Counted from the first letter of the stretch, positions 46,157 through 55,887 are shown. The stretch: 55,979 nucleotides of DNA from Helicobacter cynogastricus (GCF_900197855.1 NZ_FZMQ01000011.1:195653-251631); one strand, 5' to 3'. The notes: generated by a model not told the origin, from the sequence alone. Numbers and translations: made by a program.

Positions 46157-47596
46157 GTGCATATGCGCGGAATTTTGTTGGTAATGTTATTGCAAGGCTT
46201 GGGTGCAGAAAACAATGGGTTTTACACACAAGTGGGGTTTCAATATTCCAATATCACCCAAGATAAAGCTACTAGCGAGGCTACTAGCAAGGTGGACTCT
46301 CAAGCCATACAAACCTCAATTAATTTTAATAAAGTGTTTCCTTCAGATAATAAATGGACAGCACCCGCAGCAAGAGATATACACTTTAATAATCAGCGAG
46401 ATAACCCATTTGTGGAGCGCGTCCGCGATTTAGAAGAATTGGCCAACTGGAACGGAAAAACTGATATTGGTGCGCTCAAAGCAGGGTATCAACAAAACTC
46501 AGAACAATTAATGTCTACTTGGGTAGCTGATACCATTGAAAGTGCTCAAAAAGCCACACCTGATGCGCTTAATAGTATTGTGGGGAACATTCTTGATGCG
46601 TTGGGTTCAGCTGCCACTCATGTGAACAACAATGCAAGCAACTTTGATCAAATCCCCCAGCTTAGGGCGGCTTTTCAGGCATTTGATACAACCGCTCAAC
46701 AAGTAGCTAAAGCTTTAGGAGTGGATGAGCTATCTCTTTTAGCTCTTGAGGGCAGTGCGACTATTTCTACATTACAAACTCAAGTTTCTAACCTAGAGAA
46801 TGCGGCCAACACATTGACCAATACGCTGTTTAATACACTCGCTAGCGCGCATAATCAACAACCTACCATATCCAACAAGAATCAGAGACAAGCCATTAGC
46901 ACTATTATCCAAGACAACTCTAGCCAAGTCTTTGTCCTTGCCCAAGCCGCCCAACAAGTCTTAGCAGAATACTACAAAACCCACCGCGCAGAGTTTTTAA
47001 AAATGTACACCCATGCTATTCCAAAATTTCTCCCCACCATGCAACACCGCTACAGCAACACTAATCTCTATGGGGTTAATATACAGGTAGGCTATAAACA
47101 ATTCTTTGGCAAAAAGAAACGCTGGGGACTGCGCTATTATGGCAGTTTTAGTTATAATGCAGGAGGGAGTAGCAGTAAAGCAAACTATGGGATCAGCAAT
47201 TTTGTTTATGGAGTGGGTGTAGATAGTTTGTATAACTTCTTTGAAAGCAAGGGTTATAACACCACAAGTGGAATTTTCTTAGGCTTGATCCTAGTGGGAA
47301 GCTCATGGACAATTGATAGCAAAGCATTAGCAACGACTTTGAATACATGCAAGAGTAACAAGACTTGTAAACTACAGATGGGACAAAGTTATTTCCAACT
47401 GCCTTTAACCTTTGGTTTTAGAACAAACATAGGCAAACACAATGGCTTTGAGATCGGCACGCGCATTCCTTTGTTGCCCATGCCTTATTACTACGCTTCT
47501 ATGGCTACAGATTATGCAGAAATGGGAACTTACAAGCAACAAATAGGCTTTAGGCGCAATGCTTCGGTGTATTTTAACTATGTGTATAATTTTTGA
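46157..47596 (+). CDS. Hop/Hor-type outer membrane protein
   Basis: About 479 residues. Signal peptide ending GLGA, then the Hop-like mature start ENNGFYTQVGFQYSN. A variable Asn/Gln/Ala/Thr-rich helical passenger follows (about 30-290, no cysteines), then a C-terminal beta-barrel with a CKSNKTC disulfide loop and terminal ASVYFNYVYNF. The open frame extends back to 46124. AAAAGGA places the start at the GTG 46157 (6-nt spacing), with ATG 46163 as alternative. Adhesin or porin role inferred from the family. Confidence 0.82.
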   Translation: MHMRGILLVMLLQGLGAENNGFYTQVGFQYSNITQDKATSEATSKVDSQAIQTSINFNKVFPSDNKWTAPAARDIHFNNQRDNPFVERVRDLEELANWNGKTDIGALKAGYQQNSEQLMSTWVADTIESAQKATPDALNSIVGNILDALGSAATHVNNNASNFDQIPQLRAAFQAFDTTAQQVAKALGVDELSLLALEGSATISTLQTQVSNLENAANTLTNTLFNTLASAHNQQPTISNKNQRQAISTIIQDNSSQVFVLAQAAQQVLAEYYKTHRAEFLKMYTHAIPKFLPTMQHRYSNTNLYGVNIQVGYKQFFGKKKRWGLRYYGSFSYNAGGSSSKANYGISNFVYGVGVDSLYNFFESKGYNTTSGIFLGLILVGSSWTIDSKALATTLNTCKSNKTCKLQMGQSYFQLPLTFGFRTNIGKHNGFEIGTRIPLLPMPYYYASMATDYAEMGTYKQQIGFRRNASVYFNYVYNF

Positions 47597-47666
47597 TGGA
47601 GATAGATGGGATTTTGCAAGAATGTAGCTGCAGGTTAGTTTTTTTGAGGCGACCTAAAGAATCCAA

Positions 47667-47684
47667 GGGGAAATCCCTTTCCCC
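47667..47684 (+). terminator. hairpin between the OMP gene and the small coiled-coil gene
   Basis: GGGGAAA, loop TCCC, TTTCCCC: a perfect 7-bp stem about 70 nt after the OMP stop. No long T-run follows. Confidence 0.4.
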
Positions 47685-47702
47685 ACTTAGCGCACATTTT
47701 GC

Positions 47703-47708
47703 TATAAT
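47703..47708 (+). promoter_or_regulatory. -10 box for the ZapB/ZapA-like pair
   Basis: TATAAT, 31 nt upstream of the chosen ATG at 47740. Confidence 0.55.
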
Positions 47709-47739
47709 ACGCCCTTATTAGCTAGCATAAAGGATGCCA

Positions 47740-47967
47740 ATGGGGCAAGATATTCTAGATCAAATCCATGAAAAAATAGATGATTTGCTAGTCAAGCTCG
47801 CTCTCTTAGAAGAAGAAAATAAAGACTTGCAACTCAAAAATGCTACCTTAACCACCCAACATGAAGAAAAGGATCGTCAAATCAACGCTCTTTATGAGGA
47901 AATCGCTAATAAGGATAAGCGCCTCCAAGAACTTTATGACAAGGTTTTGAAAGCGTTTGAAACATGA
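47740..47967 (+). CDS. short coiled-coil protein, ZapB-like
   Basis: 75 residues, almost entirely one coiled coil (ILDQIHEKIDDLLVKLALLEEENKDL onward with heptad leucines). The ATG at 47734 abuts AAAGG; the ATG at 47740 has correct spacing. Stop and next start overlap (ATGA). A pairing with the next gene suggests a cell-division module, but the assignment rests on shape and context only. Confidence 0.6.
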   Translation: MGQDILDQIHEKIDDLLVKLALLEEENKDLQLKNATLTTQHEEKDRQINALYEEIANKDKRLQELYDKVLKAFET

Positions 47968-48191
47968 GTAACTCCTTGCCTACTCAGATCATTGAAGTGA
48001 ATATTGGTGGTAGGCGCTACAAGATCACTTTAGATTCAAGCTTCAGTCAAGAGGCAGTTGATGAAATCAGGGATACTTTTCATCTCAAAGAGATTGCCCC
48101 CCTAGAGCTCTTTAAAGCCTACCTTAATAAGGTGCGCGACATCTCTGAACTCAACGCCCAGCTCAAGCAACTCTTAAACAAAATCCCCTAA
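47964..48191 (+). CDS. ZapA-like small protein
   Basis: 75 residues. N-terminal IIEVNIGGRRYKITLDSSFSQE resembles the ZapA beta-hairpin (VNI.GR.Y.I). The remainder is helical, as in ZapA, which bundles FtsZ. Overlaps the previous gene by 4 nt. The C-terminal coiled coil is shorter than in classical ZapA. Converges with the next gene, with no gap. Confidence 0.5.
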   Translation: MSNSLPTQIIEVNIGGRRYKITLDSSFSQEAVDEIRDTFHLKEIAPLELFKAYLNKVRDISELNAQLKQLLNKIP

Positions 48192-48713
48192 CTATTTGAC
48201 ATTACCCATATCCGTAACTTTACCCCACATCAGGCGGTATTTGCGCTTCATAAAATCGATCTCTTCGCGTAACTTAGTGAGCTCGTCTTGTAAAACTTCT
48301 ATTGTACGCTTATCTTCATCATAAACTTCCTGCATCGAGATCACCGCATCTTTTAAGAAAATATTTTCATTTTTAAACGCATAGATCGCCTCGTCTTTAG
48401 CCCCTATTACCTTGTCATGCAAGCTCAAGATGGTATTAATGGTCTTTTCCACAAAAACAGGATCGAGCGCATTGGTCCCCATGTTCTCCAACACAGCTGG
48501 ATAGCCCGTTTTGGGCACAACATTCTTGCCCACCATGCGTTTGGCTAAAACTTGGGTCGCGCTGTGCAAATCCACCCAAATATGCTCTTCATCATGCTTG
48601 CTCAAAATACTTTGATCTTGAATGAGGGCTAAGACCCGCTCTTTAGGCAATTTAGAAACCTCTAAAAACTCTTCTAGCTCCATCCATGCCACTTCTTGTA
48701 CAACTTCTTCCAT
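48192..48713 (-). CDS. epsilonproteobacterial coiled-coil protein (DUF3972-like)
   Basis: 173 residues. An N-terminal winged-helix-like stretch (WMELEEFLEVSKLPKERVLALI) resembles a MerR-type or plasmid-partition helix-turn-helix. A long coiled coil follows (about 100-165). The frame opens at a GTG (48725), but the ATG at 48713 lies 5 nt after GGAGG and is preferred. Overlaps or abuts the aminotransferase gene. The HP0406 position suggests a conserved neighbour. Function unknown. Confidence 0.6.
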   Translation of the reverse strand: MEEVVQEVAWMELEEFLEVSKLPKERVLALIQDQSILSKHDEEHIWVDLHSATQVLAKRMVGKNVVPKTGYPAVLENMGTNALDPVFVEKTINTILSLHDKVIGAKDEAIYAFKNENIFLKDAVISMQEVYDEDKRTIEVLQDELTKLREEIDFMKRKYRLMWGKVTDMGNVK

Positions 48714-48714
48714 T

Positions 48715-50103
48715 TCAACCTCCACGCAATATTTGGATCGCTTTAGCGATTCGATCTACCAAGAAATCTACATCTTCTAGGGTGTGGCTATAATGCAAGC
48801 TCACACGCACCCAACCGGGTTTAACCCCCTTCTCTTGCAACGCACAAAAGCTACTATCTTCCATATCAAGCAAATCATGTCCATAGGGTCCTGCACACGA
48901 GCACCCTGCCCGAGTTTCAATACCAAATTGGCAACTGAGCAACTGCGCTAAAGCATAACAAGATACTCCACTCGCATTGAAAGCCACATTGCCCAGTCGT
49001 GGCACATAAGAATTGCCATAAATTTGTACAGCAGGGATTTGTCCTAAAGCATGCATAAAGACCTTAGAGAGCATGCTCTCACGCCGCCTAATCACAGAAG
49101 TGTCTACCTCATCGCGTAATTGCAACGCTAAAGCTGCTCTATAGAGTTGTATAAGGCCATAAGTACCCACTTCCTCGCGCGTATCTAGTGTTTCCACGTA
49201 TTCTTGCGTACTACGACTCACATACTTGACAACACCTCCTCCGCTAAAACTAGGAGGTAGAGTTGAATCAACCAAATGTTTTTTGAGAGCTAAAATCCCA
49301 CATGCACCCACGCCTCCTAAAAGCTTGTGCGCTGAGAGAAAGAGCGCATCAAAATCTGCGTCTATTAAATTGTCATGAGGACTAAATGCTGCCACATCAA
49401 AAGCCAAATGCGCTTGGTAGCGTGCGCAAAGCTTGGCAATCTCTTTATAAGGCACAATCATACCCGTAACATTAGAAGCCACACCCACAGAAACTATGGG
49501 TTTGAATTTGTTGGTATGCCCTTGTGCCTCTTGTAAAGCCCGTTCTAAATTCTCTAAGGAGAAAAGCCCTTGAGAATCTAGCCCCAAACGCACCACTTCA
49601 CACAATCCCTCACGCCAAGAGATTTCATTGGAATGGTGTTCATAAGGACCGATAATGACTTTTGGTAGAGCAATATCTTCAAGTTTACCTAAAACTTGGC
49701 GACTTTTAGGAGGAATGTAAATCCCTAGAATTTCCTGAAAGCGTTTGATAGCATGGCTGGCGCCAAATCCAGAAGTTAAGATAATAAAATCCTCACTCAA
49801 ACCTAAACTTCTTTTGATGCGCATTTTGCTTTCTGTGTACACACACTGCATCAAGGCCGCATGCTTGGAAAATTCCGAATGCGCGTTAGCATAAAAGGGT
49901 AAGAGTTTCTGCACGCGTTTTTCAATCAAAGTGCTAGCCAACCCTGAAGCTGTCCAGTCAAAGTAACGCACACCCTCTTTTAAGAGGAGACTTTCACGCA
50001 CATAGGCAAGCTGTTGAATTTTAGGTTGCCGTTTAAGTAGGGGTGCGAAAGCTTGAGCTAAAAAGCGTTGCTTCTCCCTAGTCTCTAGTGGAGTTTGGGC
50101 CAT
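48715..50103 (-). CDS. class V aminotransferase / cysteine desulfurase-like (HP0405-type)
   Basis: A PLP enzyme of 462 residues. The PLP lysine is in DALFLSAHKLLGGVG. FDVAAFSPHD, FSGGGVVKYVS and C-terminal ETRAGCSCAGPYGHD fit the family. The C-terminal Cys could be the sulfur-accepting residue of a desulfurase, but the neighbour genes are not Isc components. Overlaps the HIT gene by 19 nt. Confidence 0.8.
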   Translation of the reverse strand: MAQTPLETREKQRFLAQAFAPLLKRQPKIQQLAYVRESLLLKEGVRYFDWTASGLASTLIEKRVQKLLPFYANAHSEFSKHAALMQCVYTESKMRIKRSLGLSEDFIILTSGFGASHAIKRFQEILGIYIPPKSRQVLGKLEDIALPKVIIGPYEHHSNEISWREGLCEVVRLGLDSQGLFSLENLERALQEAQGHTNKFKPIVSVGVASNVTGMIVPYKEIAKLCARYQAHLAFDVAAFSPHDNLIDADFDALFLSAHKLLGGVGACGILALKKHLVDSTLPPSFSGGGVVKYVSRSTQEYVETLDTREEVGTYGLIQLYRAALALQLRDEVDTSVIRRRESMLSKVFMHALGQIPAVQIYGNSYVPRLGNVAFNASGVSCYALAQLLSCQFGIETRAGCSCAGPYGHDLLDMEDSSFCALQEKGVKPGWVRVSLHYSHTLEDVDFLVDRIAKAIQILRGG

Positions 50104-50426
50104 GTAAGCTTAGCTCCCCCCAAAATGTGAAAATGTAGATGAGGCACTTCCTGCCCCCCGTCATTACCAACATTTGTAACGAGTCTGTAGCCTTTTTGCT
50201 CAAGCCCTAAAGCTTGAACCACCTCTAAAATAAAGGCATTAATGTCTGAAGAGAGTTTAGGAGTAATGGCGTTAAAATCTTTGATACTCACTTTAGGAAC
50301 TACAAGCACATGCACGGGGGCCTTAGGATTAATATCCTCAAAAGCTAAAAAATCTGGACTTTCTAAAACTTTTTTGCAAGGCAACTCTCCAGCAATAATT
50401 TTTTCAAAGACATTCTTTTCTGCCAC
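50085..50426 (-). CDS. HIT-family nucleotide-binding protein
   Basis: 113 residues. Histidine triad HLHFHILGG near the C-terminus and the N-terminal FEDINPKAPVHVLVVPK are diagnostic of the HinT/PKCI branch, nucleotide phosphoramidase. The start is a GTG after AAAGGG. Promoter on the minus strand at 50461-50456 (TATAAT). First gene of a HIT-aminotransferase-coiled-coil unit. Confidence 0.92.
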   Translation of the reverse strand: MAEKNVFEKIIAGELPCKKVLESPDFLAFEDINPKAPVHVLVVPKVSIKDFNAITPKLSSDINAFILEVVQALGLEQKGYRLVTNVGNDGGQEVPHLHFHILGGAKLTWPKLH

Positions 50427-50455
50427 ATGTACCCTTTCTGAGTATTTTTGGGCGT

Positions 50456-50461
50456 ATTATA
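50456..50461 (-). promoter_or_regulatory. -10 box for the HIT gene
   Basis: TATAAT on the minus strand, about 30 nt upstream of the HIT GTG; divergent from the next gene. Confidence 0.55.
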
Positions 50462-50499
50462 GCTGAATTTGAGCGTTTAAAGTTAGAGACACTTTGTGT

Positions 50500-50505
50500 T
50501 ACAAT
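50500..50505 (+). promoter_or_regulatory. -10 box for the DUF2628-like gene
   Basis: TACAAT, 25-28 nt upstream of the ATG 50530 / GTG 50533 candidates. Confidence 0.5.
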
Positions 50506-50529
50506 GCCTACATTCAAATTAAGGAGTGC

Positions 50530-50865
50530 ATGGTGGCTGGGAAAGTGGTCTTAAGAAACGAAGCTGGAGAGAGTAGAGTTTGCAAGGTGGGTTTTAGTTG
50601 GACCACTTTGTTTTTTGGTTTCTTCGTGCCTTTGTTCCGTAAAGATTGGAAATGGTTTGGGATTTTTTTAGCCGTAGGGATCATCGTTGGTGTTATGGCG
50701 GGTGAATCCTCGCCGGGCTTAGCTGCTTTGTCTTGGATTTTTCAAATTGTGATGGCTTTCATTTACAATAAAATCTACATCAACGGGCTTTTAAGCAAGG
50801 GCTACACCCCCCTAGAGGAAGCCGATCGCAATATCTTAAACCTCAATGGCTGGCGTTTTTCTTAG
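50530..50865 (+). CDS. small membrane protein, DUF2628-like
   Basis: About 111 residues. KVGFSWTTLFFGFFVPLFRKDWKWF resembles the DUF2628 pattern (SW..FFFG....YR..W), with two or three hydrophobic segments and a C-terminal NKIYINGLLSKGYTPLEEAD. The open frame extends to 50494, but AAGGAG places the start at ATG 50530 or GTG 50533. Function unknown; divergent from HIT and convergent with the TonB receptor. Confidence 0.65.
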   Translation: MVAGKVVLRNEAGESRVCKVGFSWTTLFFGFFVPLFRKDWKWFGIFLAVGIIVGVMAGESSPGLAALSWIFQIVMAFIYNKIYINGLLSKGYTPLEEADRNILNLNGWRFS

Positions 50866-50871
50866 GTTAAA

Positions 50872-53205
50872 TTAAAAGTTGTAGTTTAAGTATGCCGTAA
50901 CCGATCGCCCCGGGCCGGGTTCTCTGCCTGTAGGGCTAGTTCCAATGCCCCTAAAGTAGTATTTCATGTCAAAGATATTATTCACCTGCAAACTGCCTGT
51001 AATTTGATGTCGCCCGTTTTGCCAAAACACTTGACTTAGTTGCACATTCCACACCCAATACCAAGGCAAGAGCCCCACACTATTACAGCCATAAGTCGCT
51101 CCATCAACACTATAGCCCACAAATTTAAAACAAGCAGTTTTTGGACTGGCTTGGTTAAGAATGGAAGAGTAAGCACGGCTATAAAAATAGCTAGAAAGCC
51201 CAAAAGTAGTTTTCTTGTAGGTATAGGACATATCAAAGATGAATTGATCAGGACTTACATAGGGGAGTCGCTTGCCTTTAAGGTTGAAAGGCTGGTTAAC
51301 AATGCCCTCAAAGTAGCTAGGGTTGTCTTTGGCATTATTAGTGATACGCGCGTCTATATAAGTATAGGCAACATGGAATTGCAAACCTCTGATGGGGGCA
51401 TAATAAAGCTCTAACTCCACACCCTGACTCTTGGCATTAATGTCCAAGCTATTGCTTCCATATCCCCCGCTGTAATAATGGTGTGCCAAAATGACAAAAT
51501 AGTTGGCGTTGAAACTCAAAAGGTCTTTATAGGAGTAGCGTGAACCCACTTCAAATTCATTAAAAATTTGGTTGTAATCAGTTGAAAAGATACTCACCGA
51601 TTTGGCTTGGGGCGGGATGAAGCTACGGCGGTAGTTAAAATACATTACCCAACCCTCTAAGGGTTTATAGCCTAAGTTGATTGCCGGACTCCACTGGTTG
51701 TCGGTCTTTTTAATGGTTTTAGAGAGACTAAAATCTCCATTTGTGGCATTGACATTTTCAGGCAACACTTTTTTATAATCTAAGAAGGTGTAGCGAAACC
51801 CCGGAGTGAGTGTCAATTTACCTTGTAAAAATTCCCATTTATGACTCATATAAAACACAACATAATTGTTAAACATCTCTAAATTTTGGCTTGCCTTTTG
51901 ATCGTATAAAAACCCGGACATTTGACAAGTGCCATCGTCCACAGACAGGCATTTATTTTGCAAAAATCGAAACCGCATATTGCTTGACATGTAGCGCATG
52001 CCAAGTTTAAAAGTGTGCTTAATGTGTTTAGTTTGCCATACTAAGTTTGCATTGGGTTCGATGGCATTGATGAGATAATTGCGAGGGTGATCGCCAATGT
52101 TAAACCCCTTATAGTTTTGATCGGTGTAAACAGGGCCTAAACCAGGGTCTGTATTCACATTTAGGAAGTTAGAGTCAAATTGAAAATCCCGGCTGATGTC
52201 ATGCCCATAGTAAGTGAGAGTGAAATCTCCACCTACTTTAGAAGTGTCTCCAAAAAAGGTTTGGTACACCGCTCCCCAACGCATCGCCTTACCGCTTTTT
52301 TTATTATTAGGGCGGTTGTTTTGGAAGCGGTTTTGCTCATAAGCCTGCACGCCCAAAGAGCCCGGATCGGTTAAGAAAAATTTATAATATTGATAGTAAG
52401 CCGTGATCTTGTGGTTTTCATTGATTTGATAAATCGCATCCAAAAGATAGTTTTGGATGTTAGTGGGGCTATTGGCACGAAAACCCTGCCCGGCGATGTA
52501 GTTAGCTTGGACCTGCACACCAAAGTGGTTATTGAACATGCCACCACTCTTTAAATAGGTATTGTATAAAAAGTTATTGGCAAGGGTTTGGATAAAAGAT
52601 TGGTTTTTGCTAGCTGGTCCAGCAAAACCCCCATTGTTTGCCCGCCCCCAAGCGGTCATGCGCTCAGAGATTTGGTTTTCCCATTTATGGGGAATAGGCT
52701 TAGTGATGATATTGATCACCCCTCCAAAGGCATTAGGTCCATACTGCACACTCTCCCCACCCTTAATCACACTGATACGATCGACTGATTGGAAAGTAAC
52801 CGGGAAAATAGGCATGCCAATATCCACATAGGGCGCGACATATGCTGGAATCCCATTGATTAAGATCAATCCCGTATTGCTATGCCCAGAGCCCCCACCC
52901 CCAAATCCGCGTATGGAGAAACTAGGCACCGCCCCTACACCCGTGGCGTTGCGGATATGCACCCCGGGCACATTTTGCAGAGCTTCTTCAATGCTTTGAT
53001 TAGCCTGTTGAGTGAGTTGTTTGTGTGAGATGATAGTTTGGCTGCCCAAGTAGTTTTTCACCTCAGGACTGCGCCAGCTTTTGGGGGCTTCTTCATTGAT
53101 GGTTGCACCTGTGGCTTCTATTTTTTTTAGACGATGGGTTTCAATGTCCTTTTGTGCACTCAACACTAAACAACTCCCACATAATAAGGCCAAAGATTTA
53201 CGCAT
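50872..53205 (-). CDS. TonB-dependent outer membrane receptor (FecA-like)
   Basis: 777 residues. Signal peptide 1-17 (ending LSA), then a plug domain with SIEEALQNVPGVHI, SFSIRGFGGGG and GVINIITKP, then a 22-strand barrel ending SVTAYLNYNF with terminal Phe. FecA and FrpB homologues are the closest types; FecA3 and FrpB4 in Helicobacter take up nickel under NikR control. AAAGGAG precedes the ATG. The upstream region contains a Fur/NikR-like palindrome. Substrate (Fe-citrate, Ni or other) not readable. Placed directly downstream of ureB on the same strand but after a terminator. Confidence 0.88.
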   Translation of the reverse strand: MRKSLALLCGSCLVLSAQKDIETHRLKKIEATGATINEEAPKSWRSPEVKNYLGSQTIISHKQLTQQANQSIEEALQNVPGVHIRNATGVGAVPSFSIRGFGGGGSGHSNTGLILINGIPAYVAPYVDIGMPIFPVTFQSVDRISVIKGGESVQYGPNAFGGVINIITKPIPHKWENQISERMTAWGRANNGGFAGPASKNQSFIQTLANNFLYNTYLKSGGMFNNHFGVQVQANYIAGQGFRANSPTNIQNYLLDAIYQINENHKITAYYQYYKFFLTDPGSLGVQAYEQNRFQNNRPNNKKSGKAMRWGAVYQTFFGDTSKVGGDFTLTYYGHDISRDFQFDSNFLNVNTDPGLGPVYTDQNYKGFNIGDHPRNYLINAIEPNANLVWQTKHIKHTFKLGMRYMSSNMRFRFLQNKCLSVDDGTCQMSGFLYDQKASQNLEMFNNYVVFYMSHKWEFLQGKLTLTPGFRYTFLDYKKVLPENVNATNGDFSLSKTIKKTDNQWSPAINLGYKPLEGWVMYFNYRRSFIPPQAKSVSIFSTDYNQIFNEFEVGSRYSYKDLLSFNANYFVILAHHYYSGGYGSNSLDINAKSQGVELELYYAPIRGLQFHVAYTYIDARITNNAKDNPSYFEGIVNQPFNLKGKRLPYVSPDQFIFDMSYTYKKTTFGLSSYFYSRAYSSILNQASPKTACFKFVGYSVDGATYGCNSVGLLPWYWVWNVQLSQVFWQNGRHQITGSLQVNNIFDMKYYFRGIGTSPTGREPGPGRSVTAYLNYNF

Positions 53206-53239
53206 GCAAGACTCCTTTTGAAAATGAGAGCTGATAATA

Positions 53240-53254
53240 TAATAGCAATTATTA
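53240..53254 (-). promoter_or_regulatory. Fur-box-like palindrome upstream of the TonB receptor
   Basis: TAATAGCAATTATTA on the plus strand matches the 7-1-7 holo-Fur pattern TAATAATnATTATTA at 12 of 14 positions. It overlaps an AT-rich promoter (TATATT on the minus strand near 53241-53236), so a bound regulator would block transcription. NikR is an alternative. Confidence 0.5.
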
Positions 53255-53384
53255 GAATTATATTAATTAAAGAAGGCAATTAACCAAATATGGGGAAGTT
53301 TGCACCCACTAAAGCATGATTAACACAAAAAGAAAGGAAATTTCAGCTAAAATTTATTTTAATTTTTAAAGGCGCAATAAAGAC

Positions 53385-53401
53385 TGCCCCGCAGGGGGGC
53401 A
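53385..53401 (-). terminator. terminator after ureB
   Basis: TGCCCC, 5-nt loop, GGGGCA on either strand, followed on the minus strand by GTCTTTATT. It starts 8 nt after the ureB stop and separates the urease pair from the TonB receptor gene. Confidence 0.6.
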
Positions 53402-53408
53402 TTTGTGC

Positions 53409-55115
53409 CTAAAAGAAGGTGTAGCATTGGGCTAGAGGCACTTGCGAGGCGGGTTTAGAGGTGCAGAGTTTGCCATCTACAAAGACCTCGAAGGTTCTAG
53501 GATCGACGGTGATTTTTGCCGTTTTGTCGTTGAACTTGAAGTCCTTTTTGGTGATGTTGCGGCAGTTTTTCACGGGTAGCACCTTGCGTTCTAAGCCTAG
53601 TTTTCCTTTCACACCATTTTCATAGGCGACTTTAGAAACGAAAGTGATGCTGGTGTCAAATTTCGCCTTGCCGTGATGCCCAAACATTTCGCGGTAATAA
53701 ACTGGTTGGGGGGTGGGCACAGACGCGTTAGAATCGCCCATTTCAGAGAAGACCACCATGCCACCTTTAATCACGATTTTGGGTTTTACGCCAAAAAAGG
53801 CAGGATTCCACACCACCAAGTCAGCAATTTTGCACTCTTCCACAGAGCCGATATACTCGCTCACGCCATGGGTCAAAGCGGGGTTGATAGTGTATTTAGA
53901 GATGTAGCGTTTGATGCGGAAGTTATCATTATCTGCACCATCTTCAGGAAGCTTACCAAACTCTTTTTTATTCTTATCTGCAGTCTGCCAAGTTCGAGGA
54001 ATCACTTCCCCAGCACGCCCCATTGCTTGCGAATCGGAGCTTGTCATCGCGATCACGCCAATATCATGGAGCACATCTTCAGCGGCGATAGAGCCGGGGC
54101 GGATACGGCTTTGAGAAAATTGTAAATCCTCGCGGATGCGTTTGTCTAGGTGGTGGCAGGTCATGAGCATGTCTAAGTGTTCTGCAACCGTATTAATGGT
54201 ATAGGGAATAGTGGGGGTGGTAGAGGAGGGTAAGATATTCATTTCGCCTGCCATGGTGATAACATCAGGTGAATGTCCTCCGCCCGCTCCCTCAATGTGG
54301 TAGGCATGGATGGCGCGCCCGTTCATCGCATTTAGGGTGTCATCTACATAACCTGCCTCATTGACCGTATCGGTGTGGATACACACTTGTACATCGTATT
54401 GATCTGCCACGCTCAAGCAGTGATCGATCGCACTTGGTGTTGTGCCCCAGTTTTCATGTAATTTAAAGCCGATTGCGCCTGCTTCTACTTGCTCTACAAG
54501 TTGTTTTTTGCTAGAGCTATTGCCTTTGCCCAAAAAGCCTACATTCATAGAATACTCTTCAGCCGCACGCAACATGCGGTGCAAGTTCCATTTGCCCGGA
54601 GTGATGGTAGTCGCATTCGTGCCATCTACGGGGCCTGTGCCACCCCCAAACATCGTGGTAACCCCATTGGCTAGAGCGGTAGGGAATTGTTGGGGAGAAA
54701 GGAAGTGGGTGTGTGAATCAATCCCACCAGCGGTAATAATCATGCCTTCCCCTGCAAGTGCTTCTGTGCCTACACCTACGATCATATGGGGACTTACACC
54801 ATCTTGCATGTCCTTGTTCCCTGCTTTACCAATGCCATGGATTTTGCCATTTTTAATGCCAATGTCGGCTTTGTAAATCCCGGTGTAGTCGATAATCATC
54901 GCGTTGGTGATGACTAAATCTAGGGTATTTTCATCCGGGCTATTGCTCTGACCCATGCCCTCACGGATAGTTTTACCCGCGCCAAATTTGAGCTCTTCGC
55001 CATAAGTGGTATAGTCATGTTCTACTTCTGCCCAAAGATCGGTATCTCCTAAGCGCACTTTGTCGCCTTTGGTAGGCCCGTAGGTGTTAACATATTCTTG
55101 TTTTTTCATTTTCAT
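53409..55115 (-). CDS. ureB2: urease beta/catalytic subunit (UreB2-type)
   Basis: 568 residues of urease alpha-type catalytic chain (called UreB in Helicobacter). Metal-site motifs are all present: IDSHTHF (about 132-138), GFKLHENWG with the lysine that is carbamylated (about 217), [21 protein letters not shown] and [10 protein letters not shown]. The mobile-flap segment MTCHHLD keeps its Cys and His. It ends [12 protein letters not shown], against QRYTFF as I recall for H. pylori. AAGGAG precedes the ATG. No ureI or ureE-H follows; the next gene is a TonB receptor. Orphan ureA2B2 pairs in H. mustelae and H. felis are reported as oxygen-labile iron ureases that need no nickel chaperones, and the gene layout fits that. 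Metal type itself cannot be read. Confidence 0.9.
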   Translation of the reverse strand: MKMKKQEYVNTYGPTKGDKVRLGDTDLWAEVEHDYTTYGEELKFGAGKTIREGMGQSNSPDENTLDLVITNAMIIDYTGIYKADIGIKNGKIHGIGKAGNKDMQDGVSPHMIVGVGTEALAGEGMIITAGGIDSHTHFLSPQQFPTALANGVTTMFGGGTGPVDGTNATTITPGKWNLHRMLRAAEEYSMNVGFLGKGNSSSKKQLVEQVEAGAIGFKLHENWGTTPSAIDHCLSVADQYDVQVCIHTDTVNEAGYVDDTLNAMNGRAIHAYHIEGAGGGHSPDVITMAGEMNILPSSTTPTIPYTINTVAEHLDMLMTCHHLDKRIREDLQFSQSRIRPGSIAAEDVLHDIGVIAMTSSDSQAMGRAGEVIPRTWQTADKNKKEFGKLPEDGADNDNFRIKRYISKYTINPALTHGVSEYIGSVEECKIADLVVWNPAFFGVKPKIVIKGGMVVFSEMGDSNASVPTPQPVYYREMFGHHGKAKFDTSITFVSKVAYENGVKGKLGLERKVLPVKNCRNITKKDFKFNDKTAKITVDPRTFEVFVDGKLCTSKPASQVPLAQCYTFF

Positions 55116-55125
55116 GGGAGTCTCC

Positions 55126-55806
55126 TTACTTGATGAATCCGTGAGATTTTGCTTTGTCTAGTGCTTTGTGTTTATGGCGTTCGTCCGCAATATTATTCAC
55201 AAGCCCGTTCATGCCAATTACTTTTTTACTGCCACCAAGGGGAATCAACTGCACTTTGCGGGTTTGTCCTGCCCCAATGCGTAGCGTGTTACCAGAGGGA
55301 ATATCTAGGCGTTTGCCATAAGCTTTTTCCCGATCGAATTTCAACGCCTTGTTGGCTTCAAAGAAGTGGAAATGGCTACCTACATGCAGGGATTTAGTGC
55401 CCTCATTGGTAACCTCAAGTTCTGTTACCTCTTTGCCCGCATTGAGCTCGATGTCTGCATCGCAACCAAATTTCACTTCGCCTGCTTTGAAGTGCTCATC
55501 TGGTTCTATAGGCCAATTCACAGTTACCAGCTTTGTGCCATCGGGGAAAGTGGCTTCTACACCTAGATCGGGAACCATATTACCCACCCCTGGCATTACT
55601 TCATCTTTTTTCAAAAAGTGCACGCACTCTTCCATAAGCTCAGCAACGGTTTTTTTGCCACGACGCGCCTCGTCCATAATATGAGCACTAATGTAGGCAA
55701 TGGCTTCGGGTTGGTTGAGTTTTAAGCCCTCTGCTTTGCGCTTTCTTGCCACTTCGCCTGCATAATATAACAAGAACTTTTCTTGCTCTTTGGGTGTGAG
55801 TTTCAC
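55126..55806 (-). CDS. ureA2: urease gamma/beta fused small subunit (UreA2-type)
   Basis: 226 residues combining the urease gamma domain (about 1-100: [39 protein letters not shown]) and beta domain (about 103-226: [35 protein letters not shown]). It ends near KSHGFIK, about 12 residues shorter than the 238-residue H. pylori UreA, a length I associate with UreA2. The start is a GTG 7 nt after AAGGAG. Spacing to ureB2 is 10 nt, so the two are co-transcribed. Confidence 0.92.
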   Translation of the reverse strand: MKLTPKEQEKFLLYYAGEVARKRKAEGLKLNQPEAIAYISAHIMDEARRGKKTVAELMEECVHFLKKDEVMPGVGNMVPDLGVEATFPDGTKLVTVNWPIEPDEHFKAGEVKFGCDADIELNAGKEVTELEVTNEGTKSLHVGSHFHFFEANKALKFDREKAYGKRLDIPSGNTLRIGAGQTRKVQLIPLGGSKKVIGMNGLVNNIADERHKHKALDKAKSHGFIK

Positions 55807-55842
55807 CTCTTACTCCTTGTGTTGAATTTTAAAAGCAAGGGG

Positions 55843-55848
55843 ATTATA
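55843..55848 (-). promoter_or_regulatory. -10 box for ureA2B2
   Basis: TATAAT on the minus strand (within GGAATATAATCC), 36 nt upstream of the ureA2 GTG; predicted transcription start near 55836. Confidence 0.65.
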
Positions 55849-55887
55849 TTCCAATTTTTGTTACTTTTTATTAACTTTTTAAAATAA

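Noticed and set aside
53256-53300. Second set of AT repeats upstream of the TonB receptor as a separate operator
   Set aside because: AT-rich sequence gives many weak palindromes; only the 15-bp element at 53240-53254 is distinct enough to report.
53673-54125. 150-codon antisense ORF inside ureB
   Set aside because: Opposes a fully conserved urease sequence; no start context.
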